From Symbiodinium natans (Eukaryota; Sar; Dinophyceae; Suessiales; Symbiodiniaceae), in assembly GCA_905221605.1 (NCBI GenBank), contig CAJNDS010002105.1, forward strand, positions 374,001 to 438,000: a DNA stretch of 64,000 nt. The letters are read 5' to 3'. Under the pieces are notes generated by a model. The model searched no databases. It was not told the origin of the DNA and saw only the letters and a list, made by a program, of their open reading frames with translations. A program made the translations under genes and the position numbers. Below are positions 1-13,692 of the stretch, piece after piece (the stretch's first letter is position 1; every line of letters starts with the position of its first letter).

Positions 1-1539
1 AGTACGACTCTAGCACTGGCTCTAGTTATGCATGCCTGCGCATCGTATCATCTTACCATGCTCGCAGCTGTGAATTCTGCAGCGTTTGCTTTTCTGGGCG
101 ACATTCCGTCCAATTCGTCTCCTGACAGCACAAGTAGTGCTTGTAGAGCCAGCAGTCCAAGATAATTCGAAATCGCTTCTTGCGGGGATGCTTTGAGGTA
201 TTCCTTCCGTCTCGTCTTCCTTGCCCGCTGCGCAGTTGCTCAAACTCGGCGGAGTGCTATAGAACACTCAGCACAAAGGTCTATGGGCGTCTGTGGGACC
301 AAATTCGATCCTGACAAGTGTTTCTGAAATGTGCTCAAGCTGTACGACTCCTTGGCTTGGTAGCCATCCGATGTAAAGGCGATGGCCTTCCGAGACCATT
401 GGGGTCCCATCCACGAACCGCAAGCTTTGGAGAAAGAGTCACCGCACCTGCTCGGCCGCCTTCTCAGCCTTCACTGGAGCTGTGATGAGCGTGATGAGCT
501 GTGATGAGCTGTGATGCCGAATTTTCGCAGTCTGGGGTTCTGCCATTTTTTGGCTTCGTGGATGGGGCAGCCGGGGCCCTGGCCTCTACGACGCAAGGGG
601 CCTTGACACGTCAGCTCGATCGCAGTGACGGATGTGCTTTGCTCTCCGAGGTGCAGACCACCGCCATAATGAGTCGCAAGAGGACTTGACCCGAAGCAAG
701 GTCACTGCCGAGATTCCTGACCTCAGTGGTTGTCGCCATGTCACGTTCACCCTGCTTCAGTCCGTCGGACATGAAAACTCTCCTTCCCCTGATGTTTTGG
801 ATCATGGAGATGCTAGGGCAAAACACGCAGCAACGTGAATGGGGCATCCGCTTTCGCTCTGGTGCTGCGTGACTCATGCCAACAGATACTTGGCTTACTA
901 CTGCCACTGGGTGAACGGCCACGGGGCCTACGACCCTCCCACACTCTGCAAATTCGTTCCGACCCGACGCAACCTTTGCCTGACGAACTCCCTTCATTCT
1001 CTGAACCTCACTACTTTCAGTAGTGTCTTCGTAAGCATGCATGCAATCGTGCCAAGACCGCTCAGGAGTGCCACAGAAGAGTAAGCACGACAAGAAATTG
1101 TAAGCTTCAAACGCCTGAATCATGTTGCGGGGTCAGAAACCCATAGACCTGCGGAAGACAAAGCACAAAGAAAACAAGATGAAACAAAAAATGAAGCATA
1201 CTGAAGCACTCTGCCCTTCTGCCCAACTGAGCCGATCCTGCAGATTCACCCAACGGCGCAAGATGTCGTAGACGCCCTCAGAGGTCAAAAAAAAGAATCG
1301 GCAAACACGTGCGTGATGGGCTTACTAAGTCACTACCACACCAGAAACTGAGGTAGAGGCCATGTCTTGCAGAACTATGAGCGGCTCCCAACGGAAACAA
1401 AGCCTCTCGCAGGACCCACACAGCAACACACTGCAGACTGCCCAACAGCCGTATCTCGTTGAAAGCACCTCGAAAGGTCCACGAAGCGGGGCTGCACCTC
1501 CATTCCGACAAGCTGCTCAAACCTCCGTGCAAATGACGG
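1..1539. other. No gene identified
   Basis: Open frames on both strands overlap one another, start and stop at random and show no family motif. A short tandem repeat of about 11 bases (tgatgagctg-like) lies near 482-517. I see nothing else in this stretch. Confidence 0.5.
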
Positions 1540-1545
1540 CACACA

Positions 1546-1621
<76 letters not shown>
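1540..1621. repeat. CA/TG dinucleotide microsatellite
   Basis: About 40 CA dinucleotides with a single AT interruption near 1551. The poly-HT and poly-CV proteins read across it are artefacts of the repeat. Alternating purine-pyrimidine tracts of this length can adopt Z-DNA and are often polymorphic. Confidence 0.97.
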
Positions 1622-1622
<1 letters not shown>

Positions 1623-4048
1623 TCATTCGAGGGAGGCATAGAGTGGCTGGGGCCGTAAGCACTGGGTGAGCACCGGGTAGCATTCACAAGTCGCGAGAAG
1701 AGTGTTCATGATACCAAAGGGGCTGTGAATGGCTGTGGATTCGCTGTGGATCCTGGCATCGCCATGATGCTCGCCATGGATTTGGCCTCACTTGGTACTG
1801 ATGAATACAATGAATACTGGCCTTCAAGAAAATGGGTGCACACAGCATCACACAGCCTCTGCTTTGCTCCCAGTTTCTGCTTGAACATCCTCTGGCCTGA
1901 CTGCGGTGACTTGCACACGTCCCACAGGCTGCATCGCGGGACTTCACTGGGCAACAGCCACAGATTTTTTTTGCTGACAAAGGCGAGGGCTTGAATAGGC
2001 CTTGCCAGCAAAGTAAATGATATTTGAGACGTTTCCGCTGATTAGCAGAACAAAGGCTCCAACCTGCATCCGTTGAAGGAGCCTGCAACATCTACTTGAT
2101 TCAGAAAGAACTTCGACAACGTTACTCCTGTGTGTGTGTACAACAGTTCGCATGCTGTCCGGAGTCAGTCGGGCTGTCAGGCCCCAAGCAACATCTGAGT
2201 TACTGTGCCCAGTCTGCATGTGGCTTAGGCAGGCCTCACCTCGAGTATTATATGTACATATATATATATGTGTATATATGCATATGCTCACATCATGCCA
2301 AATAAGTCATACCTCCGTTTCGTGACTATGTACAGTCGGTTCACCAGCTAGCCAGTTGAACCAGTTGTTCGCAGAAGCAGTGCAGGTTCAGCTTTGTAGC
2401 TGATGAGCTCTTTAGGCTGCAATAATCTTACTACCTAGCTTAGAGGTACTTTGTTTTTCCATCAATGTACAGAAACTTGTTTCACCTGACCAAATATCAG
2501 TTCTGGCAGTCATGCAGGAATGATGAACGCAAAGGAGCCATACACCACTTCTCTCGTGGAACTGCATGCACCTGGTTCATGCGAGTCCTGGACAGGTCCT
2601 GTTGACCAGGCCGCTCACACCCCGCAAAAGACAGAACAGTCCCACATACCACATCCCTGTACGTCCTGCATCTGAAGATTGCCAGCTGCCTGGGACAGGG
2701 CAGAACAATGGTTGAGTTGGTACATGCCGCTGCGATCTGCTTGTCACCCCCAAACCTGCCTCTCTGAGAAGAGTCGCACAGAGGGACGCCCTGGGTCGAC
2801 CGGAGAAAGCTGGAGAAACAGATGAAAGCGTAATGATCGTTGGGGTCCGGACTTCAAAGCAAACTGCTGCCCGGAAATGACATCCGAGGGGCTTAACAGA
2901 AACCTGCCAGCAATGACCAGGCTTCTTGAGCACTTCTCACAACCAATGAAGTGAGGTGGCACCTGGAGACGAGAAGGGGCGACAGGGAGACAATTGCATT
3001 CTGGGCCGCAGCCTGTGTTGATGCTACAGGCTGGCAACTGCACGCAGAGATTAAACCTCGACACAGCTGTGCATGAATCACCAAATGTGCATGTCTCCGC
3101 AGGGGATATGCTTAGGTCGAGCCAAGTCGAACCATAACAGGTCGAATGAGCAGATGTGCGGGAGTAGACTAGCTCATTTAGGCCCCACACGGCGCGACGT
3201 TCCGCATCTTTCCTAACACATGCTAACATCTCACAAGTCCTTCACTGCGCAGCAGGTGGCGAGGCACCAAGCGCAAGGATGACAAGGATGTGAGCCCCAT
3301 GAGCCCCGAACTCATCCAGCGCTGCCAGATCTGCTGGATCGAACGTTGTTTTGTCTCTCCTGACATACGGGAGTCAGCAAGCCTTACAAGCCTCTACCCC
3401 ACTCCACTACACTTAGCGCCATGAACTGAAAGAGACTTAGGGTAGTTCGCCTTGCCTGTAAGCCTTGAACATGGCATACAGCACGGTGAGGATCTTGCCG
3501 TCCTCTGATTTGCGAAGAAGGCAGGATCACGCGATCGGATCAGCTTGTGAGATAGTAAGCACAAGAGTCTCCTGGAAGAAAGTCTCGAAAGATTTCGTCT
3601 GAACTGTAGGTGTTGCCCGGACTTCGCGGCACCTGAGGCCGCCAAGCTTGCGACAGAGACATGCTAGAACAGGTAGGCGGGATAGGCCCTACGAGGCCGA
3701 AGACAGCCAGGATGTGAAGGTCTGGACTTACAGGTTTTGAATGGTTTTTTTGCGAGGGGTTGAGGCCCTGTTAAGGTCGGGTTGGCAGAGGTTGCATGAA
3801 GTTGCCATGGGCTGTCTTCGCTGTCTTCGCTGTCTTCACCCATTCCTTGACCTCTGCTCTGACTGATGGCGGCTTCTCGGTCCAGCGTTGACGTGGAGAG
3901 AAGGCAACGAACTTGGAGAGAAGGAAGGCTCCAAGAGGGCAAAAAGTCACGTACTGAATCCTCCGCAATTTGGGAGTAGAATGCATAGCGCGTTGCCTGA
4001 AGGAGTACTTGGAGCTGTCGGCTGCTTGCCAATTGGACCTCCGCAACA
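1622..4048. other. No gene identified
   Basis: No recognisable coding region. It contains a short TA/TG-rich microsatellite at about 2249-2287 and three tandem copies of the 9-mer ctgtcttcg at 3811-3837. Overlapping open frames on both strands have no family features. Confidence 0.45.
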
Positions 4049-4117
4049 CAGACACACACACACACACACACACAGAAACACACTCACACTCACACTCAAA
4101 CTCACACTCACACACAG

Positions 4118-4150
<33 letters not shown>

Positions 4151-4166
4151 CACACACACAGAAACA
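4049..4166. repeat. Compound CA-rich microsatellite
   Basis: Two pure (AC)n blocks flank a block of ACTCAC-type variants, with scattered G and T interruptions. The interruptions suggest an old, decaying repeat compared with the purer tract at 8049-8136. Confidence 0.95.
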
Positions 4167-5616
4167 CTGAGACAGACACGGAACCTTCCTTCCTATTCAG
4201 ACGTGTGCCATGGCGTGTCCAGCAAAACGACCTGCCATTCTCGTCCTCCATGGCATCAGTGAGCAAGACGGAGGCCTTAAGCAAAGCAAAAACAGAAATG
4301 CAGCCAAGAATTTTCATATGTGTCATTTTATGACCATGCTATTGCCTACACACTACAAAACCAAGCTAAGAGAATGGCACTGTGGCGAGCTTCGGCCAAG
4401 ATGCCTGAAGACGATGCACCCCCTCAAGCCCTTTTTTGACCCCGCGAGCTCTGCCGGGTTTCACAGCCGTCCATGCAGCCTTCATGAGCACTCGTGTAAT
4501 GCCCCTCAAGCCCTTCCTTTACAAATCCCACACGATGCTCTGGCTTTGCGCTTTTCGCGACTTGGAAGATCCCAGCATGCACGAGCCCTTTGAGATGTCA
4601 AGAGCACCTAGAGACGCAAGCCTGCGCAAGCCTAAGATCACCCCAAGGGTCTCTTGAACCGTCATGCTCCAATCACGAAGCAGATAATTACGATGAACTC
4701 TCAATAGGCGCCAGCCACAGGCACGGCAACATGGCCTGTGTGTGTGCTGTGTTTCTGACGCTGGCCGGCATCCTTCACTGAGCCCAGCGCAGTTTATCCA
4801 ACGAACCAGCAGCTCCTGATGCATGCCAGATGCGCTGCTGTTTTCTGTTCTGGCTAGACCTGTCAAGTTCTGTCCTCTGCGGGAAGGGCTACAATATCCT
4901 GCCAGTGCGACTAAAGTCAGAATAGTTCTACGAGCAGCTTTTACTGGCGAGGACATAACGCTCTGTTGATGGGCCTGTTGCCTCTCCGCAGGATCGCCTG
5001 CCAAGAAGATGACGTCCTGGCTGTTCACTCAGCGGCCGCACGCATGTCCGTGCGAAGATGAAGGACTCCTTTCCACGCAGTCTGTGTCGACAGCCCACGT
5101 GCTGCAGCATGCTGAAGTCCATGAGGAAATCCATGAAAAGCTGCGAGGGTCAACATTTGTGCAGAGTGTGAACAAGCACTCCAAATGATTCTAAGCAAGG
5201 GTTGTTCAAGCTGCCTCCACAATAAGATGCAGCGACTGCCTGCCAATGCCCATGTGCTGTGTTGCGTGCTGCTAGTGTTTCCACGTCCATGCCTTGCTTC
5301 GACTGGAGGCATCGTCTGAAGCCTGCCAGAAGACACTTCGTTTTGTACCTGTACACCTCAAAACAATGCAAATTGCTAGTTTGCGAAGGCCCTAGCGCGT
5401 GCTGTGCTGAGTGCTGAGAGGGTATGCTATGGCAGCGCATGACGCAATGGCAGCTACGATTCACACCCACGCTTGTGCACGCAGCAGGAGCACACGGAGG
5501 GCCACACGGGGAGGCAGTGCCACGAGCAGCCAAGCCATCAGAGCCGTCGGCAGAAGGCAAGCCGGAATGGTGGGCACGCAGGGACGACTGCGGAACAGTT
5601 CGCTTGCGAGTTCACG
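4167..5616. other. No gene identified
   Basis: Only short overlapping open frames without recognisable domains. The phrase cctcaagccctt occurs twice (about 4421 and 4503), which is probably chance or a small local duplication. Confidence 0.45.
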
Positions 5617-5819
5617 ATGAGAGAAAGAAAGATCGAAAGAACGAACGCAAGAAAGAAAGCACGAACAAAGAAAGAAAGGTATAAAGAAAGAAAGGAATAA
5701 GGAAGGAAAGAAAGAAAGAAAGAGAGAAAAAGAGAGAGAGAGGGCAGGTGAGAGAGAAAGAGAGAGAGAGGCAGAGAGAGAGAGAGAGAGAGAACGAGGG
5801 GGGGGGGGGGGGTGCGGGG
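5617..5819 (+). repeat. Polypurine tract (GAAA/GA repeats) ending in a G run
   Basis: About 200 bases almost free of pyrimidines on the plus strand: GAAA-type repeats, then GA repeats, then a run of 15 G at 5798-5812. The complementary strand reads as Ser/Leu/Phe-rich open frames, which are artefacts. Long polypurine mirror-like tracts can form triplex DNA, and the G run can stall polymerases. Confidence 0.9.
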
Positions 5820-6145
5820 GCGATGAAACGGAGGCGGATGAACCGACAGACCAAACCAGAGACTGAGACTGCAACTGAGACACAGGGAGAGAGAGAGAGA
5901 GAAAGGGGGTTACAGAGAGAGACACAAAGGCAGAGGCGAGAATCACGAAAGCGCGGCCCGTATTTGAAGCCAGTTGCTCACTCAGTCGCTTAAAACAGAC
6001 TCGGTCGCTCAGTCACTCAGCCGCTCAGAGTAAACCCAGTTACTCAGATACTCAGACTTGCATTCTTTGAGGCTGGACTCAGCCCGTCACTCAAAATCTT
6101 AGCTTTCACGGGCCAAGCTCAGTCATTTCGACCGTTGCGAGACAA

Positions 6146-6148
6146 AGG

Positions 6149-6182
<34 letters not shown>
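6146..6182 (+). repeat. GA dinucleotide microsatellite
   Basis: A nearly pure (GA)n tract of about 37 bases. Between it and the preceding purine tract there are further short GA-rich stretches and several copies of the pattern CTCAGnnnCTCAG near 6004-6056. Confidence 0.93.
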
Positions 6183-6185
<3 letters not shown>

Positions 6186-8047
6186 GGGAGTCCGGGAGAG
6201 ATGCTCTCCAAAGATTCGAGCGGAAGCAGCCAGCTGGCTTGAAACCCCCGCGATTTACATGGGGCACGGTTCCCATCCTGAGACGCAATCACATACTGGC
6301 CCATATCTCACACTCTTGCACTGTTTGTTTTGCAATGCCCGGACAGCATTTTCGTGCTGATCAAGCGAACCCGCAAGCATTTCTTGAAAATCACGGATCG
6401 CCTTTACCTTATTACAGAATGCTGCCCTTTTGCTTATTGCTGGACTGTATGGCGGTAGACCTGGAACCATAGCAATCGCTCATGAAACATGGAATCACTT
6501 TAGCAGTCGGCTGGCGCACGAGGCGTTCAGGCTTAGTTGTTACGGGGCTCAGGACGCAGAGCTCAGGGCTCAGAGCTCAGGGCTCAGGGCTCAAGTGTTG
6601 CATGTACTTGTTGGGATCAGAGACTGTTGGTTTGCTGATGTTCACAGGTTCACCGAATTGTCTTGCGTGTTTAGGGTTTGGGCATGCAGGCTGTACGGAG
6701 GGGCTTTGGGCTGCGGGCTATTAGGGTCTAGAGTCCAGGCAGTAGCATCTGGGATGGACACACAAAAAAAACACAAGCGATCATAGGTCCTCTCATATGC
6801 CGTGCGCTTATGATGCGTACTGGACCTGAAAGATATTCAAATGCGGTCTTCGAGTGGGTTTGACTTTGCCTCGGCGGGGTTCTTGCTCAGTGCAGAGAAG
6901 ATAGCCGGTGCCTGAAGTCCAGCCGGTTTTTGTCCTCTTGGGCCGCCTGGATCTTGCGCGCCTGGGGGTTGAAGTGGAACTAAAGCTTCCGTTCGGTTCT
7001 TGGAGCATTAGAGTCTTGGATTCCAGCGACCATGTAGTGCGCCTCACTTGGGCCCGCGCATCCGAAACTGGAGCATGTCTGTGAATGTCTTTCAGCTCGC
7101 AGCCGTCTTGTCATAGACTGTGTCTTGCTGGCACTTGGTCTTTTGGGCCTTTGAACCGGTGGGTCTCTGCGCAAGACTTCAGAATGACAGAAGCAGTAGT
7201 CTTTTGCCTGGACATCCCGCAAACGAACTGAAAGGAGTCGAATGTGGAATCTTGAAAAGTTCTTCTCCTGTTCTCGAGGCTGCCCAATGTGAACAGGGAT
7301 GATCATGGCTTAAGATTCATAGCATCCATATTAGGATTTGTCGCGCTTCCTCCTTGGAACGACTGCATAGAGCTCGCGAGGTGAGCAGGGACCAGTGGGC
7401 AAAGAAGAACCCGACGTACTGACAAAGCACGGTGCAAGCACGGCGCAGGGCACAGCAGAGTCCGAACATCAGATCTTTCCGGAATCTTGCCGTCGACCGT
7501 CGCCTCACGGTTGATCCGAGACGACCGCTCGGCCTTCTGCAACTGCTCAGCTGCTATGGCATCCTCAATCATGTATGCGGTCATATCACGTTATTGCGAT
7601 CGCCTGACAATCCACGACTGTCCTCCTTGTACTGCAGCCGCCAGAATGCAAAGGCCCAGCCTCGAACTAGAGCTAAAAGTGGAGCCCCACATGGCACGGT
7701 GGCACGCTGGAGTGCTGGTGTAAGCTACGGAGCGGGCCAACCAGGAAGCCGGCAGTGAGCTCCTCGGGCATGGATCTGTATCTTTCCCTCTCCTTCTTTG
7801 TCTTCTGGCCTCTCTCATGCTCTTTCTGTCGTGATCTCGCTCTCCCTGTCTGTCTGTGGTCCTGTGCCAGGCCCAACATGTTGTAGGCGGCACTGCGCGG
7901 GTACAGCACAAAACACTGATGGCACCCACACGAATACGCCACTGCTCTTGTCTTCTAGGTGCACAAGATTTCAGGGTAATGCCACCTGCCAATAACGTAG
8001 ACATGATCGTTGCACTTGTCTTCTGCTGGGACCGTCTTGAGTGTTGC

Positions 8048-8048
<1 letters not shown>
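6183..8048. other. No certain gene; possible minus-strand exon fragments
   Basis: A small tandem repeat of GCTCAGGG-like 8-10-mers sits at 6546-6593. On the minus strand two stretches (about 7584-7465 and 7047-6830) have protein-like composition, being charged and free of low complexity. They match no family I know and no splice pair links them convincingly, so I do not call a gene. Confidence 0.35.

Positions 8049-8136
<88 letters not shown>
8049..8136. repeat. CA/TG dinucleotide microsatellite
   Basis: A pure (AC)44 tract of 88 bases without interruption, the cleanest dinucleotide repeat in the window. The long poly-HT and poly-VC translations through it are not genes. Confidence 0.97.
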
Positions 8137-8138
<2 letters not shown>

Positions 8139-11100
8139 GACACTTGCACAGAACAGGCCTCGACTGTGCATCAAGCGTGGAAACGATTTGGTTGCTCCAC
8201 CCTGAAGTCTCTCTGTGTCGCCCACTTCTGCAAGTACTATGAGGCATGGTCAAGCTTTTGCAATCCCTGCAAAGATCCGGGCTAATTTGGTTCACCAGCT
8301 GCGCACAATGCCACCTTTCGAAAAGTGCTGAAGTTCCTTTGTGGGGCAGATTTCAGCCTGGACATCCTGTTGGGCACTGTGGGCCCCTACTCAGAGCGTG
8401 CCTTTGGATGTTGGACACGACACTCATGGGCAGGAAGTCGAGGTGAACGTCACTCGATGTTTCAGCACCTTGTTTCTTTGGTATCTCTGCCGGTGCCGGT
8501 ACATTCAGTACACATGTCAAGCATGTTGTGCACCAGCGCACCGGGCACTTGTGGTAAGGGTTCGGCCGTCTTGGTTTGGGGCCGCTGGGCCTTGCGAAGC
8601 TTTCAAGCCACGCCTGAACAAAAGTGACATGAAGTGGCATGACCTACACATGAATGAGAGATGAAACGAGTGTTTCACGGGAGCCTTGAGTGTTGTGCAC
8701 GTAATTTCGGACTCCCAGAACGGATCCAGTGAGCCTTCTGGACCACGTCTCTTGGGCGGAAATGCGTGGAGGGGGCTCCTCCTGCACTCAACACAGAACC
8801 CGGCAGCCCGGGCCGCACCAACTGCTGCCACTGACAACGGAGGCTAAGGCCTCCAATTGCCAGCGGTTGACTCTGGCCTGCACAGACACAGCGCACTTGC
8901 TTCTTCGTGCCTGTTGGAGGGAGCTTCAGTGCCGCACCAAATCTTCAACAACTGTGGAAGGCTGCCTGCACAATATGGCACCATCAGGCACTCTGAGCAC
9001 TCTCTGAAGCTGCGGAAACTGGAATGAGCCTGGGTGTCCCAATGCTGTCTTCTGAGATGGCAGCATAGTGACCTCAGGTCAGGCAGGAGGCAAAACAACC
9101 TACAGGGATTCGCAACGAACGCACCAGTAAGGCCGAAGCTCGCAGTCTTTAAGGCTGTCACAACCTCCTTTTCCGCAAACAGCGATGCCTGGCAAAGCAT
9201 ACGTTCTAGTGTGCTACTGTGCTAGGCCGATTCCAAGCACCTCGACATGGTGAAGTAAGTTTGTCAACAGCCATGTCCTGAGCGACACACATGCGCTTGG
9301 GGCTTCACTTGAGGCGCTTCGTATTATCTTCGTATCTTCGACCCAGTTGAGACAAGGACACACACGGCACACCTCGGTCCTGGTTTTGCCCAAATTCCCG
9401 GGACTTGTTTCCAGGTCTCCAGAGTCCTGAATCTGCGAAGCCTTGCACGAGTTGCCATGATGGTCAACAGGTCAACAACGCACGCAGTGTTTATCTTCGC
9501 AGATCAGGGCCGAACCAACATGTTCATCAACTCGAAGGAAAGCTTAGCGTTGCGGATCAAGGATTCTGAGTCCTCAAAGGCATGAGGCGCCTATCCAAAC
9601 CACGGCCCCTGTTACTGCATACACGCATTTGTTGTGTTTGCGTACTTGTGGGCCTGGTGTCTTTCGGACATCATCCGAAAGGTTGAGACGAAGCCTTGCC
9701 GAGCATTCATGGCAAAGCTTCTGCAAGATGCACGGATACCTGTTTATCCCCCCCACACACACACAGACACACACAAACACACAAACACACTTGGATTCGC
9801 ACGAGAAGCCGCTGCAGTGCCACCTTTGAGCCAGCCTGACTATGGCTAGCAACGACCACCGTGAACAAGAAACAGCATCTGCATCTCGGAAGCAGGCAGC
9901 CAATGCTCAGAACGGCCTTTCCGCAAATCTGGTGTGTCCAGCCATGTTTCGAAACGCACAAGAAGGCTGAACAAACACTTTATATCCGCCTTCGTGTCAG
10001 TTTCTTGCTTTGCCGTGGGCCATCCCGAATCTTTAGTTGACCTTCTCATTGAAAGACGCAGAGTGCTCGCCCAGCTTCACATGCGAACTTTGCCAGCGTA
10101 GATCCCAAACAGTGAAAGACCATGTGAGTCCAGACGTCCAAAATTGACGAGCCAAGACATCCAAAGCGATGACATTTCGAGCAAAGCGAGTGCACCACGC
10201 CCGCCCCTACCATAACGCGAGCAGCCTTCGTAAAACAACATGATCCGCAGCGGGCGCGCCGCGCGGCGGCATCGACCTAGCCCTCTTGCTTTGCATTTAG
10301 GAACCCCTTAGTGTTGACACACTGCTTGATTAGGAAACAAGGTTCTTCTGTGATGCAAGCTTGACAGTATTACATGTGCTCAAGACAGCGCAAGCGCGGT
10401 GAGCACCAAACTCGACAAGAGTGAAATTTAAGGGAAGCACGCATCTACTGACGAGTGCAGCGACGGTAGCTTTGCCACGGGCACCTGGAACTTTGAACAT
10501 GTCTCGCAAATGGAAAAAGTCTGCAAACAGGCTGGCTGCGCTCGTCGGGCGTGTGCACCCACCAGCGGCACACTAAACTGCCTGCAATGACAGCAGTGAC
10601 AATGGTTCGCAACATCTTGTGCACTTGTTCCTGATGGTACTTACTTCTCGGGGGACTGACATGCGTAGCGCGGACTAACTTCGAGGAGCCTGATGGTACT
10701 TCGGACTTCCTCATGAGGTCTGACAGACCACCTTTGCCGAGGCGGCCTTGGCGCAACGTCCGTGTCAATTTCTGGAAAAGTGTGTGCACCGGCAAGGGCT
10801 TGAACGAAGGTGCCATGGGATAAGCCGAAGAAACGGTTCAAGTGCCATCTAGCTGAGATAGAGATCTTTGCATGTAGAAGTATACCCAATGGCCACAAAG
10901 CATGAAGGCAGCACGCCATCAAAAACACACTACACAACTGCGGACACACTGGCAAGCGGCATTGCGCAACACTAACTGTTCCTTGAGAAAATGCAGCTTG
11001 AAATTGCATACTGGTTGCACTGAAAATCACATGATTTGCCACAACATCGGGCTTGCGATGACACACTCCTGGTGCCTGCACCCTGTACTAAAGTAGAACT

Positions 11101-11744
11101 TTCTGAAAATGTTGGGTGAACCACACAAAACTGAACCACCATGGAGTGCCCTCTCCCCACCACCTAGAATCTGGGGGCGACCCTAGCCGGCCCTCTTTGA
11201 TTTTTGGTCATATGATGAGTAGGCTGACGGCTCGACATATAACAATGTAAGGCATCAGCTCGCATCAGCCCCCAATCTCGCGGACGAAGTCAGCTGGCCA
11301 GTGGCCCTCAATGTAGTCACGTAAGGCAGATCCGTGATGGTTGGTTAAGCTGCTAGACCTTCAGCAGCAAAACCAGCCATCAAAGGTTTGCGCTTGACCG
11401 ATGAACACTGAACCTGTCGACACTCGATTTGTTCGCTTACTGCTTCTGAAGGAAGCTCTCGGTTTGTTGAAGGCCCGCATTGCTGGATTATCGGTTCACA
11501 AAGCTTTAGCATCGAAGTTTACGTTGTTGCACAGGACTATTGCACAGCACGAATCACTACCTGGAACGAAAGAGCCACCTTTGAAGGCAACGATACAAAC
11601 CGCTAGCGTTACGGCATCGAGCGAAAAATGGCCGATTATTTGGTAACGTTTCACCGTTCTCACGCCTGCCGGACGGCACACGTGCGGACTGCCGCCAAAC
11701 TGACATCATGGATCTTTCTCCAATGAGATAACAAAAACAGCCCA
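8137..11744. other. No gene identified
   Basis: No supported coding region. It contains a short CA-rich tract at 9753-9790 and a GC-rich patch near 10,250-10,272. Open frames on both strands overlap and carry no family motif. Confidence 0.45.
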
Positions 11745-12010
11745 CCAGTTTACATCCAAGTCAGTATCGAAGTCAAGAGCAATCGCAAGTGCGAGTTGCG
11801 CAAGCTGCCAAAGGGAGTGAACAAGTGAGAAGAGTCAATGAAAGGTCGATGACAAGGATCGAGAAAGTCGACGAAGAAGACGATGAAGAGATCGTAGACC
11901 TGATCGAGATGTTTCGAGAATGGGGAAACAAGCCCTACGCGAGAATGGTGAAGACGAAAGAAGTTCAAGTGTTCGACATAAGCCAAGGAGATGAAGAGCT
12001 GCGCTGCTGA
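11745..12010 (+). CDS. Possible coding exon, function unknown
   Basis: An open stretch ending at a stop at 12,010. Its translation is acidic and hydrophilic, with an acidic cluster EKVDEEDDEEIVDLIEMF and no low complexity, unlike the noise frames around it. It matches no family I recognise. There is no start codon in a good context, so if real it would be the last exon of a spliced gene. This is a weak call based on composition alone. Confidence 0.22.
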
Positions 12011-13692
12011 AAGAATTCGGCGCACGAAGCAGAAAGACCGTTGACGTGTGAGGCAAGAAGCTTGAGCCTTCACCACATCCTTCCCTTGATGCCGGCATCC
12101 CCCTGCAGGTTCTCTTGGCCGGCGTCCACTTGCCCAGTTTGTTGAAACCAAGCCCATTCTGCAGAAAATTCGCGAAACCTCTATTGGCTTTGCTTGTTTT
12201 GAATACTGCAGAAGCCATCCTCTTCACCTCCTCCAGCAGAACAAGAATACGCACACAACGTCATTATGACTTCGGTTAGGATGGCCCCTAACAAGCCAAA
12301 GCTGACGTAAAACAAACAGACACCTGAGTGGCCAGCAGAATTCGCGGGATAAAAAAGAATTGAATCCAAGCCTTCCTCTTTCCCATCCAACCCATCATTC
12401 CTGACTGGTTGCTGCCCCGTTGGGAATCTGTTCCGCAGGTGGTTGGTGCGAGGACGGAATCCCGTTCCAAGGACCCACCCCCCCCCGGACTCATCTTCCC
12501 CCCGGGCAGCGTTGGGTGAAACATTGGTGGTCGGACGGCAGGACCAGCACGACGGCAAACCGGCTGCATGTATTCGCCAAGTGCGAAGGCAGAAAAGGCG
12601 TTGATATACGTGGAGGTAGCCCTTTTCGTTTTGCATGAACATCGGTCACCTCGGTCTCAGATTCGGTAAAGCAGTTCTCAATTGATGCATGGCTGCTTCT
12701 CTGTCATCATGGACCCCGGCTTTTATGAACATGATTCTCTGTTTCAGAAGCTTTTCTGGCATGCATTTCGGATTATGCATGGCTGGTGCGAATCTCCAAG
12801 AACTTCTCTTACCCCTCGAGGTTTCAAAAACACCTTGCTGATCAAGCTCCTCCCGTTTCATTTTTTGCTGCGGAGTAGCAGCAACACTCCGATTGGAGGG
12901 TAGCCACAATACACCATCAACAGTTGTGACTTCAGCAGATAAGCCATTGCTGCCTTCTTGTCTCTGCCCGGGGTCGTGCAGTTCAAGCGATCCGATTGGA
13001 CAACAGCCACAGGACAACACGACCACGCGGACATCATCTCTTACAGCAGCTTCTCTGCCTCAAATGTTTTCGGGGAAGTAGATGACCAATAATTGCCCTG
13101 CAATACACCGTCCTAATTAAAAAATGGTTCAAATCGGGTTCTAGGAGAAGAGCTCTGTTAATATAGTAGTGGATGCAATAAAAAATGCACACGAGAAGGC
13201 TCCTAGCAGTTTATAAAAATTCATGAATTTTAACAGCTGTCTGACCGGTGTCGTCCGTTGAAGTTGTTGAAGTTTATGAGTTCATGGTTCGGTTTATGCG
13301 CTGTGGACCTGTGCAAAATCTTCAAAGGAAAATTGCAAAAGAGCCTAAAATGAATGGAGGCCAAACCTCGCCATTCACCCATGTAGGCACTGATAATACC
13401 AGCCAATCAACAAACAAATCGTGGTTTTTTGCCGCCTTCGCTCCTCCAGCCTCCTCCGGCACGTTCCCCCCACATCCTGGCCAGGTGGGCCAGTGCCTTG
13501 TACAAAATTAGACTTTGGAATAATTCTTTCTATGCATGAAGCAGGGTATATATCACTGTTGTTGGTGAGTGTATACAACGTTCCTGTTTAATGTTAGTGA
13601 GTGCACATACTTGGTGGCCTTTTGGGGATACAAGAAATATAAACCTCTACTTCACATGAGGTGAGGTGAGCAAGGTTGCAGAGGGGGGGGTC
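12011..13692. other. No gene identified
   Basis: Unassigned sequence left of the retroelement array. The part from about 13,080 to 13,660 is more AT-rich than its surroundings. I see no gene, RNA gene or defined repeat here. Confidence 0.45.

Noticed and set aside
1278-1683. Open frames of 98-114 codons through the CA repeat (poly Thr-His, poly Cys-Val)
   Set aside because: They exist only because a dinucleotide repeat has no stop codons; the same happens at 3,771-4,326 and 7,591-8,295.
5461-5946. 161-codon minus-strand frame rich in Ser and Leu
   Set aside because: It reads the complement of the purine tract; low complexity, no start context, no domain.
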